Part shown: positions 16,721-25,151 of the stretch, piece by piece
Position numbering within the stretch: the stretch's first letter is position 1
Layout: each line of letters opens with the position of its first letter
From: Algoriphagus boritolerans DSM 17298 = JCM 18970
GTDB taxonomy: Bacteria; Bacteroidota; Bacteroidia; Cytophagales; Cyclobacteriaceae
Reading direction: 5' to 3'
Length of the DNA: 64,000 nt
NCBI RefSeq assembly: GCF_900108085.1
Contig: NZ_FNVR01000011.1
Coordinates: forward strand, 1 to 64,000
The notes under the pieces: model-generated
Database searches by the model: none
Seen by the model: only the letters and a program-made list of their open reading frames with translations
Told to the model about the DNA's origin: nothing
Made by a program: the position numbers and the translations under genes

Positions 16721-16868
16721 AGAAGCGGTTGCTCGGGGGGATACACCACGGGCAAGGCTTTTTATTGTACGCAGATGCACCGCCATGGATATTATCAGAT
16801 CCTTAAAAAAAAATATTGATAAATCAAAATAATATTCTTAGTATAGTTGTAATCAAATCCCACCACTT

Positions 16869-17333
16869 ATGAAAAGATCAAATTTTAACATCAGTCTCCT
16901 TGTAATGGTATTTATGTTTGCTACACCTTTGCTCATGGCACAGGTTAGCCCAACGCCTAAATCAGCTAAGGAACTTGTAGTCGAAGCAAAAAATCAAATC
17001 GAAAATCTCACACCACAACAGGTGCAGGATGAATTGGCCAAAGGGGACGTAATTTTAATTGACTTACGTGAAAGTGAAGAGTTAAAGCAAAGTGGCCGAA
17101 TTGAAGTAGCGATTCATGCACCTCGTGGCATGCTTGAATTTTATGCTGACCCTGCAATGCCTTACTTTAAACCAGAATTTGAAAAAACCAGGAGAATTAT
17201 TTTGTATTGTGCATCTGGAGGCCGTTCGGCTCTAGCGGTAACCACATTAAAGGAAATGGGCTTTACCAACGTGGCTCACCTAGATGGCGGATTAAAAGCG
17301 TGGAAGGATTCAGGTAAACCTATTGTTGAATAG
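16869..17333 (+). CDS. secreted single-domain rhodanese-like protein
   Basis: A 154-residue protein with a signal peptide (LVMVFMFATPLLMA, cleavage near AQ at 24-25) and one rhodanese domain (residues about 44-150). The catalytic-loop cysteine is present in CASGGRSA, preceded by the strand RIILY, and the GGLKAW motif closes the fold. Rhodaneses carry a persulfide and move sulfur, or act as redox/thiol sensors. Export to the periplasm points to sulfur or thiol handling there, but the substrate is unknown. It stands alone between the IS66 remnant and tRNA-Ser, and may have arrived or been isolated by the IS event. Confidence 0.8.
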   Translation: MKRSNFNISLLVMVFMFATPLLMAQVSPTPKSAKELVVEAKNQIENLTPQQVQDELAKGDVILIDLRESEELKQSGRIEVAIHAPRGMLEFYADPAMPYFKPEFEKTRRIILYCASGGRSALAVTTLKEMGFTNVAHLDGGLKAWKDSGKPIVE

Positions 17334-17553
17334 CCAGGGGACTTCTTACGGTGTTGTCGCGTTTGTCATTCCTTCGGTCATTTAACAAATGCCCTAGCCC
17401 TAGGTCGCCTGGGTATTTTCACTAACGCGGGATATTTTTAGCCCACAGACAACAACGTTTGGTTGTTTGGTGGATCGTTCCGTCTGACCTAATATTCTAT
17501 TTTTAGAAATTTAAATAAATCCGAAAGGTTTTCGCAAGTGAATCGCTAGCATG

Positions 17554-17597
17554 AAAAAAAAAAATGCCTGATATCTAGTTGATTATCAGGCATTTAT
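17554..17597 (-). terminator. rho-independent terminator of tRNA-Ser
   Basis: A 10-bp stem ATGCCTGATA (17564-17573) / TATCAGGCAT (17584-17593) is followed on the minus strand by a run of at least ten T residues. It lies just beyond the 3' end of the tRNA gene. Confidence 0.8.
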
Positions 17598-17608
17598 AAA
17601 TAAAATAG

Positions 17609-17697
17609 CAGAGGGTGGGGGATTCGAACCCCCGGTACAGTTTAACCCGTACGACAGTTTAGCAAACTGTTGGTTTCAGCCACTCACCCAACCCTCT
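17609..17697 (-). tRNA. tRNA-Ser (anticodon GCT)
   Basis: The 89-nt minus-strand sequence folds as a class II tRNA. The acceptor AGAGGGT pairs with ACCCTCT, with G as discriminator base. The D-arm reads TGAGTGGCTGAAA and the anticodon stem-loop AGTTTGCTAAACT carries GCT. A long variable arm around GTACGGG...TAC follows, then the T-arm GGGGGTTCGAATCCCCC. No CCA is encoded. The anticodon reads AGC/AGU serine codons. Confidence 0.93.
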
Positions 17698-17844
17698 AAT
17701 CCTGGTTAGCGCATTGGCTAAAGTGCTGCAAATATAATTCAATTGGAAAGATTTTAGCAAGACCTGGTGACTAATCAGACGCACTTTCGAAAAAATGTAT
17801 TTAATACCCTGGAAATCAAGTCTAATTTTTCTTGGGTTTAATTG

Positions 17845-17870
17845 AAAAATACCCAGTACTGGGTATTTTT
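17845..17870. promoter_or_regulatory. perfect 26-bp palindrome (ACCCAGT/ACTGGGT core)
   Basis: The 26 bp are self-complementary with no loop; the core is ACCCAGTACTGGGT with AT flanks. Lack of a loop argues for a dimeric protein-binding site on DNA and against an RNA terminator. It lies 44 bp before the ATG of the small ORF at 17914. The regulator is unknown. Confidence 0.5.
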
Positions 17871-17913
17871 TTGATTGATCCGAAGCTTACCTTTAGGTAA
17901 ACTTATTTCTGAT

Positions 17914-18162
17914 ATGATTATTCAAACATCCAATTGTGAATTTTTGATTGAAAACAGTGATCGGATAGACGGTTGTGTTTTCATTTACTCGGACTCCTTA
18001 GAAGAAATTCAGAGATTTTTTGGATCCTCAGAGGTGGAGTATTCTTCTAAGGATGACTGGAAATATGTGGTCTGTACGTGTAAGCAGAACTTCGCAAATG
18101 CCTTGATACTTATGGTCAAGGAGATTAATTATACCGAGTTTTCGGTGTTGAAGTACGACTAG
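17914..18162 (+). CDS. small hypothetical protein
   Basis: An 82-residue soluble protein that I do not recognise. It alternates short strands and helices (CEFLIENSDRIDGCVFIYSD, then SLEEIQRFFG, then WKYVVCTC) and looks like a small alpha/beta domain. The ATG at 17914 follows the 26-bp palindrome; the frame also has a TTG at 17875 but ATG is preferred. Coding is supported by plausible composition and by the palindrome acting as an operator. No operon partner is evident; the PAS gene starts ~250 bp later. Confidence 0.5.
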   Translation: MIIQTSNCEFLIENSDRIDGCVFIYSDSLEEIQRFFGSSEVEYSSKDDWKYVVCTCKQNFANALILMVKEINYTEFSVLKYD

Positions 18163-18410
18163 ATTTGGGTGTTGCTCATTTACTATTTCAGGGCTTTGAT
18201 TTTTTTTTTAAAAAAATGCTTTCTTTTTTATTTCCACAGATTTTGGGACGAAAAGCATTTTTTAATTCAGCAGCTTCTTTTTTATATCTTGATTAGAATA
18301 ATATACTGAATTATTACAAAATGAGATATTTAATTCTTCTTACGCCTACTTTTTTTTAATAAAATTTTTTACGCAACTTTCGAAATATCACTCGTTTACC
18401 ATCCGAAATT

Positions 18411-19712
18411 TTGATAAGTACAGCTTGCATCGAAAGTCTGATTCCCGGTTTCCTAATGGATTCAAGACACTTCTTTCTGCTTGTAGCAGATGTTGAAGGG
18501 AAGGTTTTGAAGTTCAATAAGGGTTTTGAAAGACTAAATCCGAATCCTTCAAATCTTCAGTTTTCCGAAATGCTTTCTCCCAACTCCGTGGAAGAGTTTA
18601 ATTATTCGCTGGAGTTGATGCTCGGTTCCCCAAAAATCAGGAGACATTTGATGCTCGATCATCCTGCCTTGCGAGCTGAGGGTTTCTCCCAGGTTTGGTG
18701 GGAGTTTTCAGTAGTCACCACCCCTGAGATGGACATTTCAGGTATCATTGGGATAGGAGTAGGAATGCAGTTTTTGGAGCAAGACATGCCATGGAATAAT
18801 CTGGTGGATGTTCTTGGTTTTGGTGAGATTGTACTGGACAGCGATTTTAAGTTCTTGTCTTGGGATGAAAAAATCAAAAGCTGGTTTGATCCGGAAAAAG
18901 AAAATTGGTCAGAACGGAATTTATCGGATGTTTTTTCCTTTCAAGACTTTAAAAATATTGAGGAATTGAGCCCTCAACTCCTTCCGGGGGATAAACCGAG
19001 ATGCTTTATAATGAATTCAAGCTACGACGAATGGCCCACTTTGGCAGCTATTTTGACAGTTTCCAAAAAAGGATATCACCTGTTTTTGATGCCTAAGTCA
19101 GTTCCTTATAATACAATTCCTGCAAAACCGCTGATTTCACCTCAAACACTTTCTTTGTTTTCAGGGGTTGTTTTTGTTTTAAATAAGCTAGGGAAGCTGG
19201 TTCAACAAAATGAACAGGCAAAAAATCTGGGTAAAATTTGGAAGGGCAAAGCATATTCTGAAGGATTCCTGTTCAATTTTCCCGATCAGCCTAGGCGATT
19301 TTCAAAACTTTTAGCCGCTATTGACGATGCTCAAAAAGGTCAAAGCACAGACCTTGAGTTGAAGATGTTAATGCCCAATCAGGAGTTTGCATTTTGGAAT
19401 GCTGCCATAAAGCCAATAGCGGATACTCATAATCAATTGGAAGGAGTTTTGATCCAAATCATGGATTCCACTTCTGAAAGGAACAAGCTGATGCAGATTC
19501 AGCGTGAAAATGACCGGTTAAGAGAATTGGCTTTGAGCCCCTCCCATATTCTGAGAGGCCCATTATCTTCCATGATGGGAATCTTGGAATTGATGGATGG
19601 CAGTGAAATGGGTAAAGAAAATCTGAAATTATTCCGCTATTTGAAACCTTTGGCAAAAGAGCTGGACTCCGCCATCCGTCAGCATTCAAAAAAAATAAGC
19701 ACCTTCATTTGA
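18411..19712 (+). CDS. PAS-domain protein with histidine-kinase-like C-terminal helix
   Basis: A 433-residue cytoplasmic sensor-like protein. Three PAS-like regions can be seen: about 20-130 (FLLVADVEGKVLKFNKGFERL), about 130-230 (DVLGFGEIVLDSDFKFLSWDEKI) and about 240-355 (VVFVLNKLGKLVQQNEQAKNL, ending VLIQIMDSTSERNKL). The end has a kinase-like H-box (SHILRGPLSSMMGILELMDG), but no ATP-binding domain follows and the frame stops about 60 residues later. It may receive or pass phosphate, or dimerise with a true kinase. The start is a TTG at 18411; an ATG at 18456 would give 418 residues and is also possible. It converges on the next gene with 13 bp between. Confidence 0.6.
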   Translation: MISTACIESLIPGFLMDSRHFFLLVADVEGKVLKFNKGFERLNPNPSNLQFSEMLSPNSVEEFNYSLELMLGSPKIRRHLMLDHPALRAEGFSQVWWEFSVVTTPEMDISGIIGIGVGMQFLEQDMPWNNLVDVLGFGEIVLDSDFKFLSWDEKIKSWFDPEKENWSERNLSDVFSFQDFKNIEELSPQLLPGDKPRCFIMNSSYDEWPTLAAILTVSKKGYHLFLMPKSVPYNTIPAKPLISPQTLSLFSGVVFVLNKLGKLVQQNEQAKNLGKIWKGKAYSEGFLFNFPDQPRRFSKLLAAIDDAQKGQSTDLELKMLMPNQEFAFWNAAIKPIADTHNQLEGVLIQIMDSTSERNKLMQIQRENDRLRELALSPSHILRGPLSSMMGILELMDGSEMGKENLKLFRYLKPLAKELDSAIRQHSKKISTFI

Positions 19713-19725
19713 GGTGCATATCTTA

Positions 19726-21522
19726 TTAGGCCGAAATCATTGGCTGAAGGGACTCAACTTCAGCTTGAAGTTCTTTCAATTGTGACTTCATTTTTTCCAG
19801 TATTTCCTCCGAATCCAACTTAATGGTATTGACCAAATCATGATAATAACTAAGGCCAAGACTTAAGTTGGTTCTGAATTTCAACAAATAGGCTTCCTGT
19901 TTTGCAGCAGTCTCCGGGATTATCTTCTGAAATTCCTTTTTGAGATAGTCGACGTAGAGTTGTGCTTCCTTTACGAAAACATGCGGACGGTCAGTTTCCA
20001 GTTTCAAAGAGATCCGGCCGTAGATGTGATTGACCATTTCCTTGAGGCTGAATACACTTTTGAAATAAGCCAAGTTTGGACCGGGACAAATTGTTACTGC
20101 ATTGAGATTCCGCCTCGGAGCCGAACCGTTTGCCAGGATAGCAGGAGCGCTCAATCCTTCACAGAGGCAGTCTTTTTCCAGAATTTCAGTTATTTCCTGT
20201 TGACTGACTTTACCTTCCCCGAAGGCTTTTAATTTCAGATTCTGGTATTGTCTGGAGGCGGTGCAGATGGGCTTTTCGGTGAACTCAGTGCTGAAAGTTA
20301 GAAATTTTTTAAAACACGGACTTCCGGGGCGACCTTTGTTGATTCGTTGCTTTCGCTGAATTTCTCCACTGCTCGTTCGTAGATTATTGAAAGGAACACC
20401 GAGTGGTGAAGCATGGCTTAGAAAATAGTCTGATCTTTTGGCTTCTATTATTTTTTTGATGGTCCCTTCATCCACTGAGGTGGCTTCGGGTACAAGCAAA
20501 AACGGACTTCCCCAGCCTGTCCCATCCAGTTGATAGTAATTTCTCAGGAAACTATCCTCAGCCCCGGTTCCGATTCCGCCTTGGTAAGTGATCTTGATGG
20601 TTTCGGTTTCGGGTAAAATCGCTTGACCTTTTGCTGCCAAACCTTGATTACAAGTTTGGCGGATGGTTTCAATCAGCTCTTTTCGGTTGGTTTTGAAGTC
20701 TTCGAGTATCGGACCAGCCAGAAAACCGTCAGTGGCAAACGCATGTCCACCACAATTCAGGCCGGATTCGACCCGGAATTCGGAAACCCATAAGCCTTTT
20801 TTGGCCAAGAACTTTCCCTGAATCAAGGCTGATCTGTAATCACTCACCTTGAGAATGATCCGCTTTTTAATTTCCCCCTTTTCGTTGGGAAAAAAGTCCG
20901 GAAACTGCTCTGCGTAGCTGTAGAGTGCGGGATTCATTCCTGCGGAAAAAACCACAGCTGCCTCCAAATCACTTTTGGCGAAGCCTCTCAACGCAGACAA
21001 TGCGTCTGAAAATTCCCTGGAAAGCGCATTGCCTTCTTTATCATAATTTAGCTTATCGACCTTGGTCATGATATTGACATCGATGGATCCGGGGGTCAGA
21101 AGTCCAATGATTTTGGACTTTAGCCCCGATTTTTCTGAAGGGTCAGCAGTTCTGAATTGTTCAAATAATCGTGAAACTTCACTTTCTTCGGGAAGTAAGG
21201 CAACCAAGTAATCCATTGTGCCCTCATTTTCCCAATTTTCAGTTTTGAGATCCTCCATCTGCTTTTGGATTCCCATGTTGAGAAGGTTGAGGTAGGCCTG
21301 AACCCGCTTTGCACGAGCATCTTCTTCGGTTTCGGCAATTGGGGAAAAGGGTAACCCCAGCTTTTTGGAATGAATTCTCCGCATATCTTCCAGCAGGAAA
21401 TCATCCATGATGGAGACTACGCTGGAGATACCAAATCTGGCAACTTTAAGTGGGGTGTCAACGGTATAACCCAATCCCATTACCGGGATGTGGAAGGTGT
21501 GAAGTCCTGATGTTTGAGGCAT
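19726..21522 (-). CDS. conserved uncharacterised protein, possibly FMN/TIM-barrel-like
   Basis: A 598-residue soluble protein that I cannot assign. Notable segments are FHIPVMGLGYTVDTPLKVARFGI near the start, VFSAGMNPALYSYAEQFPDFF, ESGLNCGGHAFATDGF, and ITYQGGIGTGAEDSFLRN followed by GSPFLLVPEATSVDEGTI. The glycine-rich GGIGTGAE and the order of barrel-like strands recall FMN-dependent TIM-barrel oxidoreductases (glutamate synthase or nitronate monooxygenase type), but the similarity is weak. Cysteines near the end (CLCEGLSAPA, then ICPGPN) could bind metal. The frame opens with a TTG at 21543; I chose the ATG at 21522. It is monocistronic and convergent with the PAS gene. Confidence 0.6.
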   Translation of the reverse strand: MPQTSGLHTFHIPVMGLGYTVDTPLKVARFGISSVVSIMDDFLLEDMRRIHSKKLGLPFSPIAETEEDARAKRVQAYLNLLNMGIQKQMEDLKTENWENEGTMDYLVALLPEESEVSRLFEQFRTADPSEKSGLKSKIIGLLTPGSIDVNIMTKVDKLNYDKEGNALSREFSDALSALRGFAKSDLEAAVVFSAGMNPALYSYAEQFPDFFPNEKGEIKKRIILKVSDYRSALIQGKFLAKKGLWVSEFRVESGLNCGGHAFATDGFLAGPILEDFKTNRKELIETIRQTCNQGLAAKGQAILPETETIKITYQGGIGTGAEDSFLRNYYQLDGTGWGSPFLLVPEATSVDEGTIKKIIEAKRSDYFLSHASPLGVPFNNLRTSSGEIQRKQRINKGRPGSPCFKKFLTFSTEFTEKPICTASRQYQNLKLKAFGEGKVSQQEITEILEKDCLCEGLSAPAILANGSAPRRNLNAVTICPGPNLAYFKSVFSLKEMVNHIYGRISLKLETDRPHVFVKEAQLYVDYLKKEFQKIIPETAAKQEAYLLKFRTNLSLGLSYYHDLVNTIKLDSEEILEKMKSQLKELQAEVESLQPMISA

Positions 21523-21667
21523 AAGCGTAATGCAGGTTTGCAAGTCAATGAAGATTCAAAATTACCCCTTCAGAGGCTCCAAAGCCATGATATTTAGCTG
21601 TTATAAACTTTGTTTCCAGCTGATTTTTATCAGTAAAAAACAGGATTCGTTGCACTTTCTTTTTTAC

Positions 21668-24001
21668 TCAAAACTCCATTTCAATACTTTCTCCTGCTCT
21701 TAATTCCAGATCGATTTCCGAACCGTCAGCGAATAAAATCACTTTTTTGCCTTGGGCGGAGTGCAATCGTACGGTTTTGACTTCTCCTCTTTCCCAGGTG
21801 AAATCAAGGGTAAATCCACCCCGAGCTTTGATGCCTTTCACAGCACCGCTTTGCCATGCTTTTGGCAAAGCCGGCAAAACGCTGATCACTCCATCTTCGT
21901 GAGATTGCAGCAGCATCTCAGCTACTCCAGCGGTGTAGCCGAAATTTCCATCGATCTGGAAGGGAGGATGTGCATCAAACAGATTGTTGTAAAGACCAGT
22001 ACTCAGGAGTTTTTGGATGTGCTCGTAGGCCATTTCTCCGTCCAATAGCCTGGCGGAAAAGTTGATCAGCCAAGCCCGTGACCAACCGGTACCTGCACCG
22101 CCGTTGGCCAATCGGAAATCCAAAGTCTTTTTGACCGCCTCAAAATATTCGGGGTTTTCCCGATTGTTAATGGATGCGCCGGGATGAAATGCATAGAGAT
22201 GGGACATGTGTCGGTGTCCCTTTTCAGGTTCTTCAAATTCCCGATCCCATTCAAGGATCCTTCCGTCCAAACCCAATCGGATTCCAGGGCGTAGCTGCCC
22301 GAGTTGACTTTGGATTTTGTCTGTGAGTTCTGAGCGTTTACTCAGGATTTCATTTGATTTCAGGTAGATTTCAAAAATGTCCGCTATCATTTGCTGATCT
22401 CCGGCAGCGCCCAAGGTGGAGGCGGCTTTTTGCCCTTTTTCATTGATAAACTGATTCTCAGGAGAAGTGGAAGGTGCAGAGATCAACTTACCATCCCTAG
22501 GGTCGATGATCAACCAGTCTGAATAGAAAAGTACAACCTGCTCAATGGCAGGAACCGCTCTCTTTTCCAAAAAATCCAGGTCTTGGGTGAATAGAAAATG
22601 CTCCCAATAATGCCTGCCCAGCCAAGCACCTGCACCTACCCAACTTCCCCAATAGGCTGTCGCAGCCTGGAGAAAAGGAATCTTCCAAAGGTCAGTAGTG
22701 TGGGGAAGTATGGCACCCTGCATGTCAAAATTGGTGGAAGCTGGCTTTTTCCCGTTTTCGATTAACCCATCCGTAAAGTCAAACAAAGGCATGTGCAACT
22801 CACTGAGATTGGTGACCTCAGCCGGCCAGTAGTTCATCTGAAGGTTGATGTTCAAATGATAGTCTGCGTTCCAGGGAGCGGAAATATGCCGATTCCAAAT
22901 GCCTTGAAGATTGGCAGGATTGGTACCGGGTCTTGAAGAAGAGATTAAGAGGTATCGGCCAAAGTCAAAGAGTATTTTCTCCAGATGAAGGTCGGTTTGA
23001 CCCGCTTTTACATTTTGAATACGCAGGTCAGTGGGGATTTCCTCTGTTTTTTCTTGACCCAAAGTCAGGCTCATTCGGTCATACCACGATTTGTATTCCC
23101 GTACATGGGATTGCTGTAGCTGCCCCCAGCTCCTGAATGCGATGTGATCTAGTCTTAGGTTCGCTTTTTCTTCAAAATCTGAATGATAATAACTTGTCTC
23201 AGCGACCAATTTGAGGTGAATTTCTTTGGCTCCATTTACTTGAAGTCCGGCATCGCTTGCTTTGATCTCACCATCCTGATTTTGGGCGAGGAGCAGCACT
23301 TTAAACTTTACGCCGCTCAAAATCGGGAATGGTTTGGAGTCGATCTGACCTCCCCGCTGGGTAACCATCCCTTTCATTTCAAGTAGATTGTCGTTTACGG
23401 CTTTGGTTTCCGCTGTAGGAAAGCCTTCATCCATTGGGCGGTCCATGCGGATCAAACCTCTGAATCCCTCGGGATGCGAAGTTTGAAGTTTGATCAAAAT
23501 AGCCTGGTCGGGAGCCGAAGCGAAGATTTCTTGAGTGACTTCATGCCCCTCACTTTTAAATTTTGTAAGCGTGATCGCTTCATCCAAGTCCAGACTGCGC
23601 TTATATTCAGTGACCTCGTCCCAATGGAAATCCAACCATAAATCTCCCATGGTTTGGTGGGAACGGATCACTCCCTTTCTGGAAAATTTCAGTACCAAGA
23701 GTGAATCTGCTTTGGCGTGGTCTCCGGCGATTAAATATTCGCGGATCCGGTCCAAATCAGCCCTCGTTCCTTCGGCAAGTCCCCAATCTCTCGGTCCTCC
23801 CGGCCAAAGCGAGTCCTCATTGAGTTGGATTCGTTCATTGCCGGGGATTCCAAACACCATGGCACCAAGTCTGCCATTCCCAATTGGAAGTGCATCTTCC
23901 CAGATTTCCGCTGGTTTTTCATACCAAAGCACAGATTTCTGCGCAAAGGATTGGAGCCCTGCAAAAATTAAACAAAGGATTAGTACTAATGGCTTTTTCA
24001 T
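21668..24001 (-). CDS. GH95 alpha-L-fucosidase, secreted
   Basis: A glycoside hydrolase family 95 enzyme expected to cleave terminal alpha-1,2-L-fucose (some members act on galactose) from glycans or algal polysaccharide. The 777-residue protein has a signal peptide (MKKPLVLILCLIFAGLQSFA), the N-terminal family signature LPIGNGRLGAMVFG...QLNEDSLWPGGP, and a catalytic (alpha/alpha)6 barrel. Catalytic-site asparagines appear in HLNINLQMNYWPAEV, the acid in ISAPSTSPENQF, and the aspartate in IDGNFGYTAGVAEML. Length is normal. No SusCD pair or other glycan enzyme adjoins it, so it is an orphan rather than part of a polysaccharide utilisation locus. Confidence 0.9.
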   Translation of the reverse strand: MKKPLVLILCLIFAGLQSFAQKSVLWYEKPAEIWEDALPIGNGRLGAMVFGIPGNERIQLNEDSLWPGGPRDWGLAEGTRADLDRIREYLIAGDHAKADSLLVLKFSRKGVIRSHQTMGDLWLDFHWDEVTEYKRSLDLDEAITLTKFKSEGHEVTQEIFASAPDQAILIKLQTSHPEGFRGLIRMDRPMDEGFPTAETKAVNDNLLEMKGMVTQRGGQIDSKPFPILSGVKFKVLLLAQNQDGEIKASDAGLQVNGAKEIHLKLVAETSYYHSDFEEKANLRLDHIAFRSWGQLQQSHVREYKSWYDRMSLTLGQEKTEEIPTDLRIQNVKAGQTDLHLEKILFDFGRYLLISSSRPGTNPANLQGIWNRHISAPWNADYHLNINLQMNYWPAEVTNLSELHMPLFDFTDGLIENGKKPASTNFDMQGAILPHTTDLWKIPFLQAATAYWGSWVGAGAWLGRHYWEHFLFTQDLDFLEKRAVPAIEQVVLFYSDWLIIDPRDGKLISAPSTSPENQFINEKGQKAASTLGAAGDQQMIADIFEIYLKSNEILSKRSELTDKIQSQLGQLRPGIRLGLDGRILEWDREFEEPEKGHRHMSHLYAFHPGASINNRENPEYFEAVKKTLDFRLANGGAGTGWSRAWLINFSARLLDGEMAYEHIQKLLSTGLYNNLFDAHPPFQIDGNFGYTAGVAEMLLQSHEDGVISVLPALPKAWQSGAVKGIKARGGFTLDFTWERGEVKTVRLHSAQGKKVILFADGSEIDLELRAGESIEMEF

Positions 24002-24100
24002 CGGTTATTCGGGTTGGGCATTAAGATTACGACAAATCATTAATCTGGCCAACCTGTACGATAAGAAAAAGCGCATTTGAAGCTTAAAATGACTGTTTTT

Positions 24101-24667
24101 CTATTGCGAAAGAAGGAATTCCCGAAATTCGGGTGTATTGAAATTGCTCATTCCCTGTTGGTAAAAGACGATTTTTCCTTCCTTATTCACGACCAAGGTG
24201 GTAGGAATGGATTCACTTTGAAGACTTTGGTTGATACCGAAACTTGCGTGGACACTTGGGAATTCCCAGGATTTTCCTTCGATAAATCCTCTGCTTTTCT
24301 CAATATCATTATCCAGTCCAATCATCAGGAACTCAAGATCAGGGGTGTCTTTTACGGATTTGTAAAGCTCGGCGATATGTGGCATTTCAGCCCGGCAAGG
24401 CCCGCACCAGGAAGCCCAAAGATTGATGAAGACCGTTTTTCCACGATAGTCCTGCAAGTCAATAATGTTCCCTTCAAAGTCCTTGAACTGACCTCGATAG
24501 TCAAACTTTTGATTAGTCAGGTCTGGGACTTCGATTTTTGGTTTCATCAGACCTGTACCGAGCAGTACCGACTGAAGTCCACCCTGAATCACCGGAAGTA
24601 ATCCTGTGAAGTAGAGAAAAGCGAAAAAGGCCAAAATCAGACCCCAAGACTTAATTTCTTTTTTCAT
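24101..24667 (-). CDS. TlpA-like thioredoxin, membrane anchored
   Basis: A 188-residue thiol-disulfide protein. An N-terminal membrane anchor (GLILAFFAFLYFTGLLPVI, about 8-28) is followed by a TlpA/AhpC-TSA thioredoxin domain with the active site WASWCGPCRAEM. The cis-proline loop is visible as SIPTTLVVN. It faces the periplasm, where such proteins reduce cysteines, for example on apocytochromes. It stands upstream of the GH95 gene on the same strand with a ~100-bp gap and no functional link apparent. Confidence 0.85.
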   Translation of the reverse strand: MKKEIKSWGLILAFFAFLYFTGLLPVIQGGLQSVLLGTGLMKPKIEVPDLTNQKFDYRGQFKDFEGNIIDLQDYRGKTVFINLWASWCGPCRAEMPHIAELYKSVKDTPDLEFLMIGLDNDIEKSRGFIEGKSWEFPSVHASFGINQSLQSESIPTTLVVNKEGKIVFYQQGMSNFNTPEFREFLLSQ

Positions 24668-25151
24668 TTTAAATGTATGAAATACAATGTACCAAGTACA
24701 AAGTATCGTGTGAATAACACTTGTGGTCTTGTTTGATAACGAGATATGCTAAGCGAAATATTCCGCTTCGCGGAGAAATATAGCTGCTACCGTAGCTGAG
24801 ATAAATCAAATAACAGTTGAGGTTTTAAGGAATCTCGAAGGTTTGACTGGTGACTAATTTTTCAATTTTACAATGTTCCAATTTGTAACTATCGACCACT
24901 GAATATCGAATGATGAAGAAGCCGGAGACAGCATACAAACTGGACCTTGTCTTGCAGTGGACCGTCGTCGTCTGTCGACCGTTGACCCAAATCCAACCTA
25001 CCCGCTTTCTAACCAATCTTTCAATTTTTCAATATTGCAATTTTACAATCAAATAATCAGTTCCTTAGTGATAAGACGCACATTTTCCGCTTTCAGTCTC
25101 CAAAAGCTCGGCTATCTTGCAGCCCCAATTTGAATCGAATTACCGAAGACT
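24668..25151. other. gene-free spacer with simple dispersed repeats
   Basis: No convincing gene. Short quasi-repeats dominate: TACAATGTACCAAGTACAAAG near the left, GAATATCGAATGATGAAGAA near 24900, and CCAATCTTTCAATTTTTCAA near 25010 (the latter recurs at about 40925). A short open frame on the minus strand (about 24825-25016) lacks any family signal and I do not call it. The right end serves as leader of tex. Confidence 0.5.

Larger units (their letters stand above)
16215..16868. other. intergenic region with regulatory boxes and IS66 scar
   Basis: The left third holds the nirB control boxes. 16330-16500 is AT-rich with nothing recognisable. From about 16500 lies a decayed IS66 transposase end. 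The last 100 bp lead into the rhodanese gene; a weak TATAGTTG at 16842-16849 with TTG 23 bp upstream could be a Bacteroidota-type promoter (TTTG/TAnnTTTG), but the match is imperfect. Confidence 0.5.

Noticed and set aside
17341..17460. Possible integron attC site
   Set aside because: The GTT/AAC arms are in the opposite order to attC (which opens with AAC and closes with GTT), and no integrase or cassette gene is present.
17845..17870. Rho-independent terminator
   Set aside because: A perfect palindrome without a loop and without an upstream transcript on the plus strand; a protein-binding site is more likely.
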